From Bacteroidia bacterium (GTDB taxonomy: Bacteria > Bacteroidota > Bacteroidia > Bacteroidales > CAJPTX01): DNA of 64,000 bases. The position numbers were made by a program, and so were the translations under genes. Below are positions 1-7,085 of this stretch, in pieces. Where the stretch lies: contig CAJPTC010000004.1 of assembly GCA_905373475.1 (NCBI GenBank), positions 1 to 64,000 of the forward strand, written 5' to 3'. The first letter of the stretch is position 1, and the number at the start of each line of letters is the position of its first letter. The notes under the pieces are model-generated. The model had not been told where the DNA came from. It did no database searches and was given only the letters and a program-made list of their open reading frames with translations.

Positions 1-3
1 TTC

Positions 4-26
4 GTACTTTTGTCGTACAAAAGTAC
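4..26. repeat. Inverted repeat made of two opposed -7 boxes
   Basis: A 9-bp perfect inverted repeat (4-12 and 18-26) is separated by 5 nt. Each arm holds TACTTTTG, a match to the Bacteroidetes -7 consensus TAnnTTTG, one facing right (5-12) and one facing left (18-25). It may be a divergent promoter or an operator, but the left flank is outside the window and no -33 element can be checked for the rightward box. Confidence 0.4.
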
Positions 27-41
27 ATACTTTTTATGATA

Positions 42-68
42 ATTAGGGGTTATGTAATTACCCCTAAT
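42..68. repeat. Perfect 9-bp hairpin
   Basis: The arms ATTAGGGGT (42-50) and ACCCCTAAT (60-68) flank a 9-nt loop. Neither side carries a T-run, so this is not a clear intrinsic terminator. Its purpose is not known. It lies close to the inverted repeat at 4-26. Confidence 0.5.
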
Positions 69-324
69 GAGAAAGGTGGATTGAGCAGAAGTTTATGCAC
101 CTTGTATTTCTCGCTGTTTAGTAAAAAGCACAGACATCTAATTACATCTGGCAACTCTGTAAAAGGCAATACAACAGCACTATAAACGTCTACCACAAAA
201 TAGAAAACCGAAATATTCTTACAGGGCAACAAGAAATCTCACAGAAGATTAGATTTCTCTAATACAACAACCTTAAGAGTTTGAGCTGTCTTGCAGACTC
301 AAGGTCTGACGTCACAATTGCAAC
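69..324. other. Intergenic, no gene recognised
   Basis: A 60-codon reading frame on the minus strand (50-232) has no recognisable family, no good ribosome-binding context and hydrophobic low-information sequence. I do not support it as a gene. No RNA family was recognised here. Confidence 0.5.
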
Positions 325-359
325 AAAAAAGGAACTCCTTTGATAAAAAGAAGTTCCTT
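325..359 (-). terminator. Rho-independent terminator of the tRNA-Leu unit
   Basis: On the minus strand an 8-bp stem (329-336 with 352-359), extended by inner A/T pairs, is followed by a run of T (complement of A325-A330). It lies about 25 nt past the last tRNA, where a terminator for the tRNA transcript is expected. Confidence 0.75.
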
Positions 360-384
360 CAAAAAAACAAAGCTTACCACAAGG

Positions 385-470
385 TGCCCAGAACAAGACT
401 CGAACTTGCACGACCTTTAACAGTCACCAGCCCCTCAAGCTGGCGTGTCTACCAATTCCACCACCTGGGC
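385..470 (-). tRNA. tRNA-Leu (anticodon GAG)
   Basis: Class II tRNA of 86 nt with a long variable arm. The acceptor stem starts GCCCAGG at 470 and pairs with the 3' end at 386-392, with discriminator A at 385. The anticodon stem CCAGC/GCTGG encloses loop TTGAGGG, giving anticodon GAG at 434-436, which reads CUC/CUU leucine codons. The T loop reads TTCGAGT. No CCA is encoded. It lies 35 nt downstream of a second tRNA-Leu and is presumably co-transcribed with it. Confidence 0.93.
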
Positions 471-505
471 AATACATCAAACAACGACACAAAAACCACC
501 ATGCG

Positions 506-589
506 TGCCCAGGACAAGAATCGAACTTGCACAACATTGCTGTTACTAGTCCCTGAAACTAGCGCGTCTACCAGTTCCGCCACCTGGGC
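506..589 (-). tRNA. tRNA-Leu (anticodon CAG)
   Basis: Class II tRNA of 84 nt that is closely similar to its neighbour in the acceptor, D and T arms but differs in the anticodon and variable arms. The anticodon stem CTAGT/ACTAG encloses TTCAGGG, so the anticodon is CAG (553-555) and reads CUG. First gene of the two-tRNA unit, just downstream of a consensus promoter at 616-646. Confidence 0.93.
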
Positions 590-615
590 AATAACCCTCG
601 CCCCAAAACACTCGG

Positions 616-646
616 CAAAGGTATACACTTTTTGCTAAATCGCAAA
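616..646 (-). promoter_or_regulatory. Promoter of the tRNA-Leu pair
   Basis: Minus-strand TTTG at 643-646 is followed after 19 nt by TACCTTTG at 616-623. This matches the Bacteroidetes sigma-ABfr promoter (TTTG, N19-20, TAnnTTTG). It lies about 26 nt upstream of the first tRNA, as expected. Confidence 0.75.
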
Positions 647-1014
647 ACGCGGCAAATCATAAGCTATTCTATTTTGCACGCTTCTACACCTAATATTATA
701 AATTGCATCCTCCCCGCATACCCAAATCTGCGTTTCAGACACATGAATCAAAACTCACAAAAAGTTGAGTAAATATTACTCTTCAGACTTCTGTAGGAAG
801 AAAAACCTAAAACAAAAAGGCGCAAGCGAGCACCAAGAACACACGCACGCGCCTCAATAGGCAAAATTCCCTCCAAGGGAAAAATCGAATTCCAACAGAT
901 TTTAAGGAACAGGATAGGAAAGATTAGGGAAATCTCTTGTTAAGTACACTCTTCAACGGGGTCGTAAAATAAACCGATCCTCATGCCACTTTCGTTAGTA
1001 ACAAAAGAATAGCC
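647..1014. other. Gene-free stretch between the tRNA promoter and marR
   Basis: No convincing reading frame or RNA family is seen. It contains a GC-rich minus-strand hairpin at 818-854 (outer arms AGGCGC/GCGCCT) followed by TTTTTGTTTT, which could terminate marR transcription about 160 nt past the stop codon, and a small 5-bp hairpin at 867-881. Confidence 0.5.
811..854 (-). terminator. Possible terminator downstream of marR
   Basis: Arms AGGCGC and GCGCCT (818-823/849-854) enclose a second short GCG/CGC pairing. On the minus strand they are followed by TTTTTGTTTT. The long loop and the distance from the marR stop lower confidence. Confidence 0.4.
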
Positions 1015-1488
1015 CTACCTCAGATTTTCTTCAGAATCCTGCGTGGAAAGACGGAGAGATGCGATCTTATCGTTTACGATAAATAGCATACGAACCAATT
1101 CCTGGCGTTCAGGCACAGAAAGCCCTTCTACACATTCTCCGATTACACGATCTATTGTTTCATTGATCGTTGGGAGCGCATCTATTGTGCGTTGCGTAAC
1201 ATTCATTATACATAGGCGCGCATCGCTGGCACTACGCTTCTTAATTAGCCAACCACGCGATTCCAAACGTGTACTTTGACGCGATAAAGATGCGACATCG
1301 CGCCCACTATTCTGCGCAATATCGCGTACACTAACACCCTTGCGTTGGGCAATTTGCGTTAATAAAATCGCATCTTCAAAAGTTAAACCTCGAGTTACTC
1401 CCACGTTAAGAGCCTGACCAATTGTTAGGCGTAACCCAAAAAAAGAATGCCAGAGCGCCTGATAAATTTCAATTCTTGCTTCCATCAT
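1015..1488 (-). CDS. MarR-family transcriptional regulator
   Basis: 157 aa, the usual length for a MarR winged-helix repressor. A helix-turn-helix is visible around residues 40-80 (GVSVRDIAQNSGRDVASLSRQ), followed by a strand/wing region with the typical RxxDAR pattern (KRSASDARLCIMNVT), then a long C-terminal dimerisation helix. MarR proteins bind palindromic operators as dimers and usually control efflux or stress genes. No target lies beside it: the neighbours are tRNAs and a small lipoprotein. The start has two adjacent ATG codons (1483-1488) and the first was taken. No regulator-specific operator was identified. Confidence 0.85.
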   Translation of the reverse strand: MMEARIEIYQALWHSFFGLRLTIGQALNVGVTRGLTFEDAILLTQIAQRKGVSVRDIAQNSGRDVASLSRQSTRLESRGWLIKKRSASDARLCIMNVTQRTIDALPTINETIDRVIGECVEGLSVPERQELVRMLFIVNDKIASLRLSTQDSEENLR

Positions 1489-1560
1489 ACTTAAATATAT
1501 TCGATTCCTCAGAGATACAATACAAGTTGCGTTCCACTACTCCCCTCTTCAAAACGCTTT

Positions 1561-1600
1561 TTTACAAAAAAGCCCTCGTATTCTGGCGAATGCGGGGGCT
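1561..1600 (-). terminator. Rho-independent terminator of the Cys-rich lipoprotein gene
   Basis: A 13-bp hairpin with wobble pairs (arms 1571-1583 and 1588-1600) is followed on the minus strand by TTTTTTG. It lies 22 nt after the stop of the lipoprotein gene. Confidence 0.8.
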
Positions 1601-1621
1601 AAATTAATTGCTCAAATCTTA

Positions 1622-1924
1622 CTACTGAGCGGCTTCTTCGCTAGCAGGAGCTTCTGTTGCAGCATGACCACAACCTTCCTTACCGCAATTTGCGTTAGCA
1701 TCGCACTTGCAACCACCTTCTTCGGCGCTGCAATCGCAAGCCTTTTCGCAAGTACCTTCTTTAGCCTTATCGCAATTACCGCAATCGCCAGCAGCTGCTT
1801 CCGTAGCAACAGCTTCCGTGTTTGTTGTGTTGTCCGTTGCAGGAGCAGCATTGTTGTTGCAAGATGCAAGTGCAAAAGCAGAAACGCTCAACGCTACCAA
1901 AATCACCGATTTCAAAACTTTCAT
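1622..1924 (-). CDS. Small Cys-rich lipoprotein, metallothionein-like
   Basis: 100 aa. The N-terminus is a lipoprotein signal peptide with lipobox ASC, so Cys22 would be lipidated and the protein anchored to a membrane. An Ala/Thr/Glu-rich linker (23-46) follows, then a compact segment with nine cysteines (48, 51, 59, 63, 65, 72, 74, 80, 85) in CxxC and CxC spacings plus one His, then an acidic Ala/Glu tail. No known family is recognised. The spacing suggests metal binding like a metallothionein, or multiple disulfides, in the periplasm. Single gene with its own -7 box (1988-1995) and terminator. Function is inference only. Confidence 0.8.
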   Translation of the reverse strand: MKVLKSVILVALSVSAFALASCNNNAAPATDNTTNTEAVATEAAAGDCGNCDKAKEGTCEKACDCSAEEGGCKCDANANCGKEGCGHAATEAPASEEAAQ

Positions 1925-1987
1925 CGTCCTTAACTATTTATTTACCCAAAATCTTCATGCAACGTACCTCGTACGTCTTTCTAGGCA

Positions 1988-1995
1988 CAAAGATA
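1988..1995 (-). promoter_or_regulatory. -7 box for the Cys-rich lipoprotein
   Basis: Minus-strand TATCTTTG fits TAnnTTTG. No TTTG was found at the expected -33 position. The implied 5' UTR is about 57 nt. Confidence 0.5.
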
Positions 1996-2188
1996 CTACT
2001 TTTTTATTAGGATATACTAACGGGCTTCTTTTTTCGTTGTGGTTCACCTTTTTGCTCTTTCACTTCTTCAGAATGCCATAAGAGCAACCAACTCCTTCTG
2101 GAGTACACACCACATTATCGAAACGTTGCATAAGGCTGCGCATCAGATTTTATAGAGTGGCACCGTTAAATCTAGCATTGAGACGCAA

Positions 2189-2214
2189 GGGGTTAGAGAA
2201 GTTCGCTTAACCCC
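2189..2214 (-). terminator. Hairpin overlapping the rnc stop codon
   Basis: A perfect 7-bp stem GGGGTTA/TAACCCC (2189-2195, 2208-2214) includes the rnc TAA stop (2193-2195). There is no T-run after it, so it may be a weak terminator or a 3'-end stabiliser rather than a standard terminator. Confidence 0.4.
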
Positions 2215-2993
2215 TCACTATCTTCACTTATATTAGCCTGCTCCCTCAAGTTTTCTATCCAAATTCGAGCCGCCTCTTGACCTGCCAATTTCTTATTACG
2301 TCCACGAGCACTTACTTTCGTCTCGCCATCAACAACTAATTTGCACTCAAAAAGCGATGGTTTTTGGCTTACAACCTCATAAAGGTATTCTATGTCTTTT
2401 CGTTCTCGCTGCGCCCAATGCAAAACCATTGAACGATAATCGTAAAGTTCCCCATGCAATGAAGCCCAATCTATAAAACCGCTCTCAAGAACCCTTGCAA
2501 CAAAAATCTTACGTACTACCGTATATCCCCTCTCTAGGTAGATTGCACCGATAAGAGCTTCATAAGCATTCCCCAGCACATCAAGTCCCATCTGCGACTC
2601 CTGTAAACCCGTACGCAAATATTTGTCAAGACCTATATTACGCCCCAGAGTATTCAGATTATCACGACATACGATACTAGCTCGTAAGCGCGTCAATTTA
2701 CCCTCTGCCATCTTGGGGAAGCGTACAAAAAGGTAATCTGAGACTACCAATTCAAGAACAGCATCTCCCAAAAACTCAAGCCGTTCATTAAGCAACTGCA
2801 GGCACCCATGGCTATATGCATGTTCATCATGAAATGAACCATGCGTGAGAGCAGAGATGTATAATGAGTAATCTGACACCTGATGTATACCAAAATGGTC
2901 GATGAGTAGAGGCATAAAAAAAGCCTGTTCACGTCTTCGAGACAGTGAACAGACTCTCTTTAATTTTTCAACTATCCGCGTTACTATCGCCAC
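2193..2993 (-). CDS. rnc: Ribonuclease III
   Basis: 266 aa. Cleaves double-stranded RNA in rRNA maturation and mRNA turnover. The catalytic signature NERLEFLGDAVLEL lies near residue 67 and a second conserved acidic patch (DVLGNAYEALIGAIYLE) near residue 138. A C-terminal double-stranded RNA-binding domain ends with GQEAARIWIENL. It starts with GTG (2991-2993), one base after the fabF stop, which implies translational coupling as the third gene of acpP-fabF-rnc, an order common in Bacteroidales. The N-terminal extension before the RNase domain is typical of the group. Confidence 0.95.
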   Translation of the reverse strand: MAIVTRIVEKLKRVCSLSRRREQAFFMPLLIDHFGIHQVSDYSLYISALTHGSFHDEHAYSHGCLQLLNERLEFLGDAVLELVVSDYLFVRFPKMAEGKLTRLRASIVCRDNLNTLGRNIGLDKYLRTGLQESQMGLDVLGNAYEALIGAIYLERGYTVVRKIFVARVLESGFIDWASLHGELYDYRSMVLHWAQRERKDIEYLYEVVSQKPSLFECKLVVDGETKVSARGRNKKLAGQEAARIWIENLREQANISEDSEGLSELL

Positions 2994-2994
2994 G

Positions 2995-4248
2995 TTATGC
3001 TTCGTAAGCTTTAAAGATTAACGACGAATTATGACCGCCAAATCCAAAGGTGTTGGACAATGCATAACGAACCTTGCGAGCCACTGCGGTATTAGGCGTC
3101 AACTGCAAAGCAGGATCAATAGCCTCATCCACGTTGTGCAAGTTAATTGTCGGAGGAATTAGCGAATGCTGAATTGCCATAATACAAGCCACAGACTCTA
3201 TAGCCCCAGCAGCACCCAACAGATGCCCCGTCATAGACTTAGTAGAGCTTATATTCAACTTCTTAGCAGCCTCGCCAAATACTTGCTGTACGGCCTTCAA
3301 CTCTGGTAAATCGCCCGCTGGCGTAGATGTACCATGTACGTTGATATAATCAACCTCTTCTGGCTTAATTCCAGCCTCTTCGAGCGCTAATCGCATAACA
3401 GATGCAGCGCCTAACCCTTCGGGGTGAGGTGCCGTAAGATGATACGCATCAGCCGTCATACCTGTTCCCACAATCTCTGCATAGATCTTCGCGCCACGCG
3501 CTTTTGCATGCTCGAGCTCTTCAAGAATCAACGCACCTGCCCCCTCGCCAAGTACAAAACCATCTCGATCTTTATCGAAAGGACGCGATGCCGACTCAGG
3601 ATCATCATTGCGCGTCGAAAGCGCTTGCATCGAGCTAAAACCACCTAATCCCGCAGGATTTATGGCGGCCTCTGACCCTCCCGAAACAAAGAGATCTGCC
3701 TTGCCAAGACGAATCAAATTCGTGGCATCTACAATGGCATGCGTAGAAGATGCACAAGCCGACACTGTAGTATAGTTTGGGCCGCGGAAACCGTACTTCA
3801 TTGCGATGAGACCTGCTGCGATATCCGAGATCATCTTCGGGATGAAAAACGGATTAAAACGCGGCGTACCATCGCCCTTAAAGTACTCTTCAGCCTCATT
3901 CCAGAAGGTATGTATACCTCCTATACCCGATCCCCAAACGACACCAGCGCGTTCGTGTGCAACAGCACCTTCGGCGAGTCCAGCGTCTAGAACAGCCTGC
4001 TCTGCTGCTACAAGAGCATACTGAGAATAGAGATCGAGTTTGCGCACCTCCTTACGATCAAAATGCGCAGTGCCATCAAACCCCTTCAACTCACAGGCAA
4101 AAGTGGTCTTGAACTTACTAGCATCGAAGCTGCGTATGGGTGCAGCCCCACTACGACCGTTCTTCAACGAGTCCCAGTATTCCGCCAAATTATTTCCGAT
4201 CGGGGTCAAAGCTCCTAACCCCGTAATTACGACTCGCTTAAGCTCCAT
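2995..4248 (-). CDS. fabF: 3-oxoacyl-ACP synthase II (KAS II)
   Basis: 417 aa, normal for FabF. Condenses acyl-ACP with malonyl-ACP in type II fatty acid elongation in the cytoplasm. The nucleophile is Cys165 in SACASS, with the two active-site histidines in VHGTSTPAGD and TGHLLGAAGA. The glycine-rich end FGFGGHNSSL is also present. It lies 56 nt downstream of acpP, the gene for its carrier protein, and one base upstream of rnc. Confidence 0.97.
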   Translation of the reverse strand: MELKRVVITGLGALTPIGNNLAEYWDSLKNGRSGAAPIRSFDASKFKTTFACELKGFDGTAHFDRKEVRKLDLYSQYALVAAEQAVLDAGLAEGAVAHERAGVVWGSGIGGIHTFWNEAEEYFKGDGTPRFNPFFIPKMISDIAAGLIAMKYGFRGPNYTTVSACASSTHAIVDATNLIRLGKADLFVSGGSEAAINPAGLGGFSSMQALSTRNDDPESASRPFDKDRDGFVLGEGAGALILEELEHAKARGAKIYAEIVGTGMTADAYHLTAPHPEGLGAASVMRLALEEAGIKPEEVDYINVHGTSTPAGDLPELKAVQQVFGEAAKKLNISSTKSMTGHLLGAAGAIESVACIMAIQHSLIPPTINLHNVDEAIDPALQLTPNTAVARKVRYALSNTFGFGGHNSSLIFKAYEA

Positions 4249-4304
4249 TCTCCTCGTCTGATATTAAAAATTCGAATATGCCTTAAGGCAGAATCAGCAC
4301 CGAA

Positions 4305-4541
4305 TTAAGCTTTAGCGTGAGACTCTACGTACGAAATTGCGTCAGCAACAGTCTTAATCTTTTCAGCCTCTTCGTCTGGAATCGTAATCCCAAAAGCCTT
4401 TTCCAAGTCCATTATCAGCTCGACAGTATCGAGCGAATCTGCACCCAAATCGTTCGTGAAACTCGCCGTATCAACTACTGCGCTACGTTCTACACCCAAC
4501 TTCTCAACAATTATGTCCTTTACTTTGTCTGCAACACTCAT
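4305..4541 (-). CDS. acpP: Acyl carrier protein
   Basis: 78 aa. Carries acyl chains on 4'-phosphopantetheine attached to the Ser of GADSLDTVEL. Acidic, helical and of usual length. The frame is open 23 codons further upstream, but the start at 4541 (MSVADKV) is correct: it matches the family length, and a -7 box at 4608-4615 lies over the upstream extension, so the extension cannot be in the mRNA. First gene of acpP-fabF-rnc and divergent from purN. Confidence 0.96.
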   Translation of the reverse strand: MSVADKVKDIIVEKLGVERSAVVDTASFTNDLGADSLDTVELIMDLEKAFGITIPDEEAEKIKTVADAISYVESHAKA

Positions 4542-4607
4542 AATTCCAAATTTATTATGGTTTAACACATCAGGAGTTCCTCTTCTCAAAAGATCCCTCT
4601 CACGACG

Positions 4608-4615
4608 CAAAGGTA
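4608..4615 (-). promoter_or_regulatory. -7 box of the acpP-fabF-rnc operon
   Basis: Minus-strand TACCTTTG fits TAnnTTTG. The start of acpP would be about 60 nt downstream of the transcription start. No clear -33 TTTG was found. Confidence 0.55.
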
Positions 4616-4627
4616 AACTAATTTTTC

Positions 4628-4635
4628 TATTTTTG
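4628..4635 (+). promoter_or_regulatory. -7 box of purN
   Basis: Plus-strand TATTTTTG fits TAnnTTTG and lies 28 nt before the purN ATG. It overlaps the expected -33 area of the divergent acpP promoter, so the two promoters are nearly face to face. Confidence 0.45.
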
Positions 4636-4663
4636 GCGGTATAACCAACGGACAGCGATAGGG

Positions 4664-5227
4664 ATGAACCATATAGCTATTTTCGCTTCGGGAAACGGCT
4701 CTAATGCACAAGCACTCATTGAGTACTTCGCCAAACGGACTACAGCGCGCATAGAGCTACTTGTATCCAACAAGCCAAAAGCTTATGCTCTGGAGCGTGC
4801 CAAAAAGCACGATATAGCCACTGTGCTAATTAGCCATGAAACACCCCGTTCGGAGCTCATACAGGTACTGCATACACACCGAATAGACTGGATTATCCTT
4901 GCTGGCTACCTTGCTCTCGTACCCGCAGAGCTCATATCTGAGTTCCCGAACCGCATTATAAATCTACATCCTGCCTTACTTCCAAAATATGGAGGGAAAG
5001 GGATGCATGGTGAACACGTACACAAGGCCGTACTCGCTGCGCACGAAAAACATTCTGGCATCACCATACATTATGTAAACGAGCAATACGACTCGGGAGC
5101 AATTATTTTCCAAGCTAGCTGCCCCGTATACTCGGAAGACACGCCCGACACACTCGCTGCACGAATTCATCCACTCGAACACCGCTACCTGCCCATCATT
5201 GCAGATCTGCTCTGTGGTCGCAACTAA
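4664..5227 (+). CDS. purN: Phosphoribosylglycinamide formyltransferase (GART)
   Basis: 187 aa, the usual length for PurN. Transfers a formyl group from 10-formyl-THF to GAR in purine synthesis. The N-terminal ASGNGSN binds the phosphate, the catalytic NLHPALLPKYGGKGMHG segment holds the active-site Asn and His, and the Asp lies in YDSGAI. One of the few plus-strand genes, divergent from acpP and convergent with rpoD, sharing the bidirectional terminator at 5301-5322. Confidence 0.95.
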   Translation: MNHIAIFASGNGSNAQALIEYFAKRTTARIELLVSNKPKAYALERAKKHDIATVLISHETPRSELIQVLHTHRIDWIILAGYLALVPAELISEFPNRIINLHPALLPKYGGKGMHGEHVHKAVLAAHEKHSGITIHYVNEQYDSGAIIFQASCPVYSEDTPDTLAARIHPLEHRYLPIIADLLCGRN

Positions 5228-5295
5228 AAAGGATACTCAAGCACACTTCTCAAAGCAAGCGTACTGTATCAGTTTTATCTCAAAATCTCTAAAAT

Positions 5296-5322
5296 AAAAA
5301 GGGCGTAGCCAAAACTACGCCC
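5296..5322 (-). terminator. Bidirectional terminator between purN and rpoD
   Basis: An 8-bp perfect stem (5301-5308/5315-5322) has a 6-nt loop. On the minus strand it is followed by TTTTTATTTT, so it terminates rpoD well. On the plus strand the T content after it is weaker. Confidence 0.8.
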
Positions 5323-5352
5323 TTAATCTTATCACTAATAAATTCTAACCTT

Positions 5353-6213
5353 CTAGCCCAAGTAGGCCTTCAAGTTCTTGGAACGGCTAGAATGACGTAA
5401 GCGTCGGATTGCTTTCTCCTTAATCTGTCGAACGCGCTCACGCGTCAGCTTGAACTCCTCAGAGATCTCTTCTAAGGTCTTTTCTTGACATCCTAACCCA
5501 AAAAACAAACGTACTATGTCGCGTTCACGATCACTTAGTGTAGCCAAAGCTCGGTCTATCTCGCGTCGTAAACTCTCCTCCATCAAGCCGTTGTCTGCAC
5601 GAGGAGAATCAGGGTTTGCAATTACATCTAGCAAACTATTATCTTCTCCCTCTACAAAAGGAGCATCTATCGAAACATGGCGTCCTGAAACACGCAAACT
5701 ATCGGCAATTTTCTCCTTCGGCATATTCGTCTCGTTTGCCAACTCTTCAACCGAAGGCATACGCTCATTTTCCTGCTCAAACTTAGCAAGCGCCTTATTT
5801 ATTTTGTTCAAGGCTCCCACCTGATTAAGAGGAAGACGCACAATACGCGATTGCTCTGCTAAAGCCTGTAAAATGGACTGACGAATCCACCATACGGCGT
5901 ACGAGATGAACTTAAAACCACGCGTTTCATCGAACTTTTCGGCTGCGCGAATCAAGCCCAAATTCCCTTCGTTGATAAGGTCGGGCAAACTGAGCCCTTG
6001 GTTCTGGTATTGTTTTGCGACAGAGACTACAAAACGCAAATTTGCGCGTGTAAGCTTTTCTAAAGACTCGTGATCGCCCTTTCTAATTTTTTGCGCTAAC
6101 TCCACCTCCTCGTCCGCCGAGATCAGATCCTCCTTTCCGATCTCCTGCAAATATTTATCGAGAGAAGCGCTCTCGCGATTCGTAATAGATTTTGAGATTT
6201 TAAGTTGCCTCAT
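5353..6213 (-). CDS. rpoD: Primary sigma factor RpoD (sigma-ABfr type)
   Basis: 286 aa, the short form typical of Bacteroidetes without the long region 1.1. Region 1.2 lies at about 17-48, region 2 at 49-128 with NEGNLGLIRAAEKFD and YAVWWIRQ, region 3 at about 130-200, and region 4 at about 215-275 with the helix-turn-helix LTRERVRQIKEKAIRRL. It directs RNA polymerase to TTTG/TAnnTTTG promoters, which recur through the window. It lies 243 nt downstream of the sigma/PDZ chimera and in the same orientation as htrA. No consensus -7 box was found directly upstream on its own strand. Confidence 0.97.
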   Translation of the reverse strand: MRQLKISKSITNRESASLDKYLQEIGKEDLISADEEVELAQKIRKGDHESLEKLTRANLRFVVSVAKQYQNQGLSLPDLINEGNLGLIRAAEKFDETRGFKFISYAVWWIRQSILQALAEQSRIVRLPLNQVGALNKINKALAKFEQENERMPSVEELANETNMPKEKIADSLRVSGRHVSIDAPFVEGEDNSLLDVIANPDSPRADNGLMEESLRREIDRALATLSDRERDIVRLFFGLGCQEKTLEEISEEFKLTRERVRQIKEKAIRRLRHSSRSKNLKAYLG

Positions 6214-6226
6214 GCTACTTTCCTAA

Positions 6227-6257
6227 TTTGTGAGATGTTTTTACTTTACTATATTTG
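6227..6257 (+). promoter_or_regulatory. Candidate plus-strand promoter facing away from rpoD
   Basis: TTTG at 6227-6230, 19 nt, then TATATTTG at 6250-6257: a full match to the Bacteroidetes consensus but on the strand opposite to rpoD and the chimera. Transcription would start near 6264 and run antisense into the 3' end of the chimera. A second -7-like TACATTTG lies at 6310-6317 without a -33. May be chance in AT-rich DNA. Confidence 0.35.
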
Positions 6258-6456
6258 CGGTATCCCCGTTGGTACGATCGGGAAAGGAAACTCACCCCTC
6301 ACTCGTGCGTACATTTGCGTACATTCTCTACCGAGAGAAAACGCTTATAGCGCAAAAATGTTGCGTTCAGACCTTTCTTTGTTTAATGTTACACTTTAAG
6401 TACAACAAAATAGGCATCAGAAACTTGCATCTTTAGAATCAATTTGCATTAGAGGG

Positions 6457-7038
6457 CTATCTTACACAATTCAAAAACGCATTGCGAATCACATTCGCTC
6501 TGGAATAGGTTATTCGGAATATATCGCCCTTTCTTAGTTTCTCCAGCATCCTATTTACATCTTCAAGTGTATTTACTGCAACTCCATCGATCTCAGTGAG
6601 TTTATCTCCTGGCGTTAGCGGACACGGATTCCTGTCTGTATTCGTCACAGACAGTACCGCAATTCCCGCTTCCCCAGCTTCTGGCTCATTCATTCCCAAA
6701 AATAAATAGGGTAGGCGCAGCACCTGATGCGATTGTACAATATATGCACGAATTGCACTCCGTATATCTCCTGCTAACGATGTATAAAACGCAATATCTC
6801 CTTTCTTACCATTCGCCTTTTCCAAAGCGACCAGAAGCCCGACATTTCCCGCCCTAATATACTCTCGCTGCAGCCTTGCATCCAGTGTATACTGCCGAGC
6901 AATAAGGTAAACAACGGGAGTATATATCGTTAAAAACTTATTCAATGCAGCACGGCTACCTTTCTCAATAAGCAAACGCGCACGATAAAGCTCTGTCCCC
7001 GATAGCCCAAATTTGCGCACAACACCAGAGCTGACCAT
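6457..7038 (-). CDS. Chimeric protein: sigma-70 region 2-like domain fused to a PDZ domain
   Basis: 193 aa, not a family I recognise. Residues 11-110 align to residues 30-128 of the neighbouring RpoD with a single one-residue insertion. Shared features include IxKG, AxQY, GNxGLxxAxEK, IR and the closing RLP; by eye about a quarter of positions are identical. The region 2.3 tryptophans (WWIRQ) are replaced by AGDIRS. There are no regions 3 or 4. After a short linker, residues 124-193 form a PDZ domain most like that of the adjacent HtrA (shared GD, IDG, VNR, TY.RA). It lies 47 nt downstream of htrA and upstream of rpoD on the same strand, so probably co-transcribed with htrA. It could be a core-polymerase-binding adaptor, an anti-sigma decoy, or a decaying relic; the intact frame argues against recent decay. 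Confidence 0.8.
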   Translation of the reverse strand: MVSSGVVRKFGLSGTELYRARLLIEKGSRAALNKFLTIYTPVVYLIARQYTLDARLQREYIRAGNVGLLVALEKANGKKGDIAFYTSLAGDIRSAIRAYIVQSHQVLRLPYLFLGMNEPEAGEAGIAVLSVTNTDRNPCPLTPGDKLTEIDGVAVNTLEDVNRMLEKLRKGDIFRITYSRANVIRNAFLNCVR

Positions 7039-7085
7039 TCTATATAAGTGTCAGAGCTAGATTGAAAAAAAACGAAACTACTACC

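Noticed and set aside
42..68. Hairpin as a rho-independent terminator
   Set aside because: Strong stem but no T-run on either strand; kept only as an inverted repeat.
291..638. 115-codon plus-strand frame
   Set aside because: It runs antisense across both tRNA-Leu genes and their terminator; a tRNA shadow.
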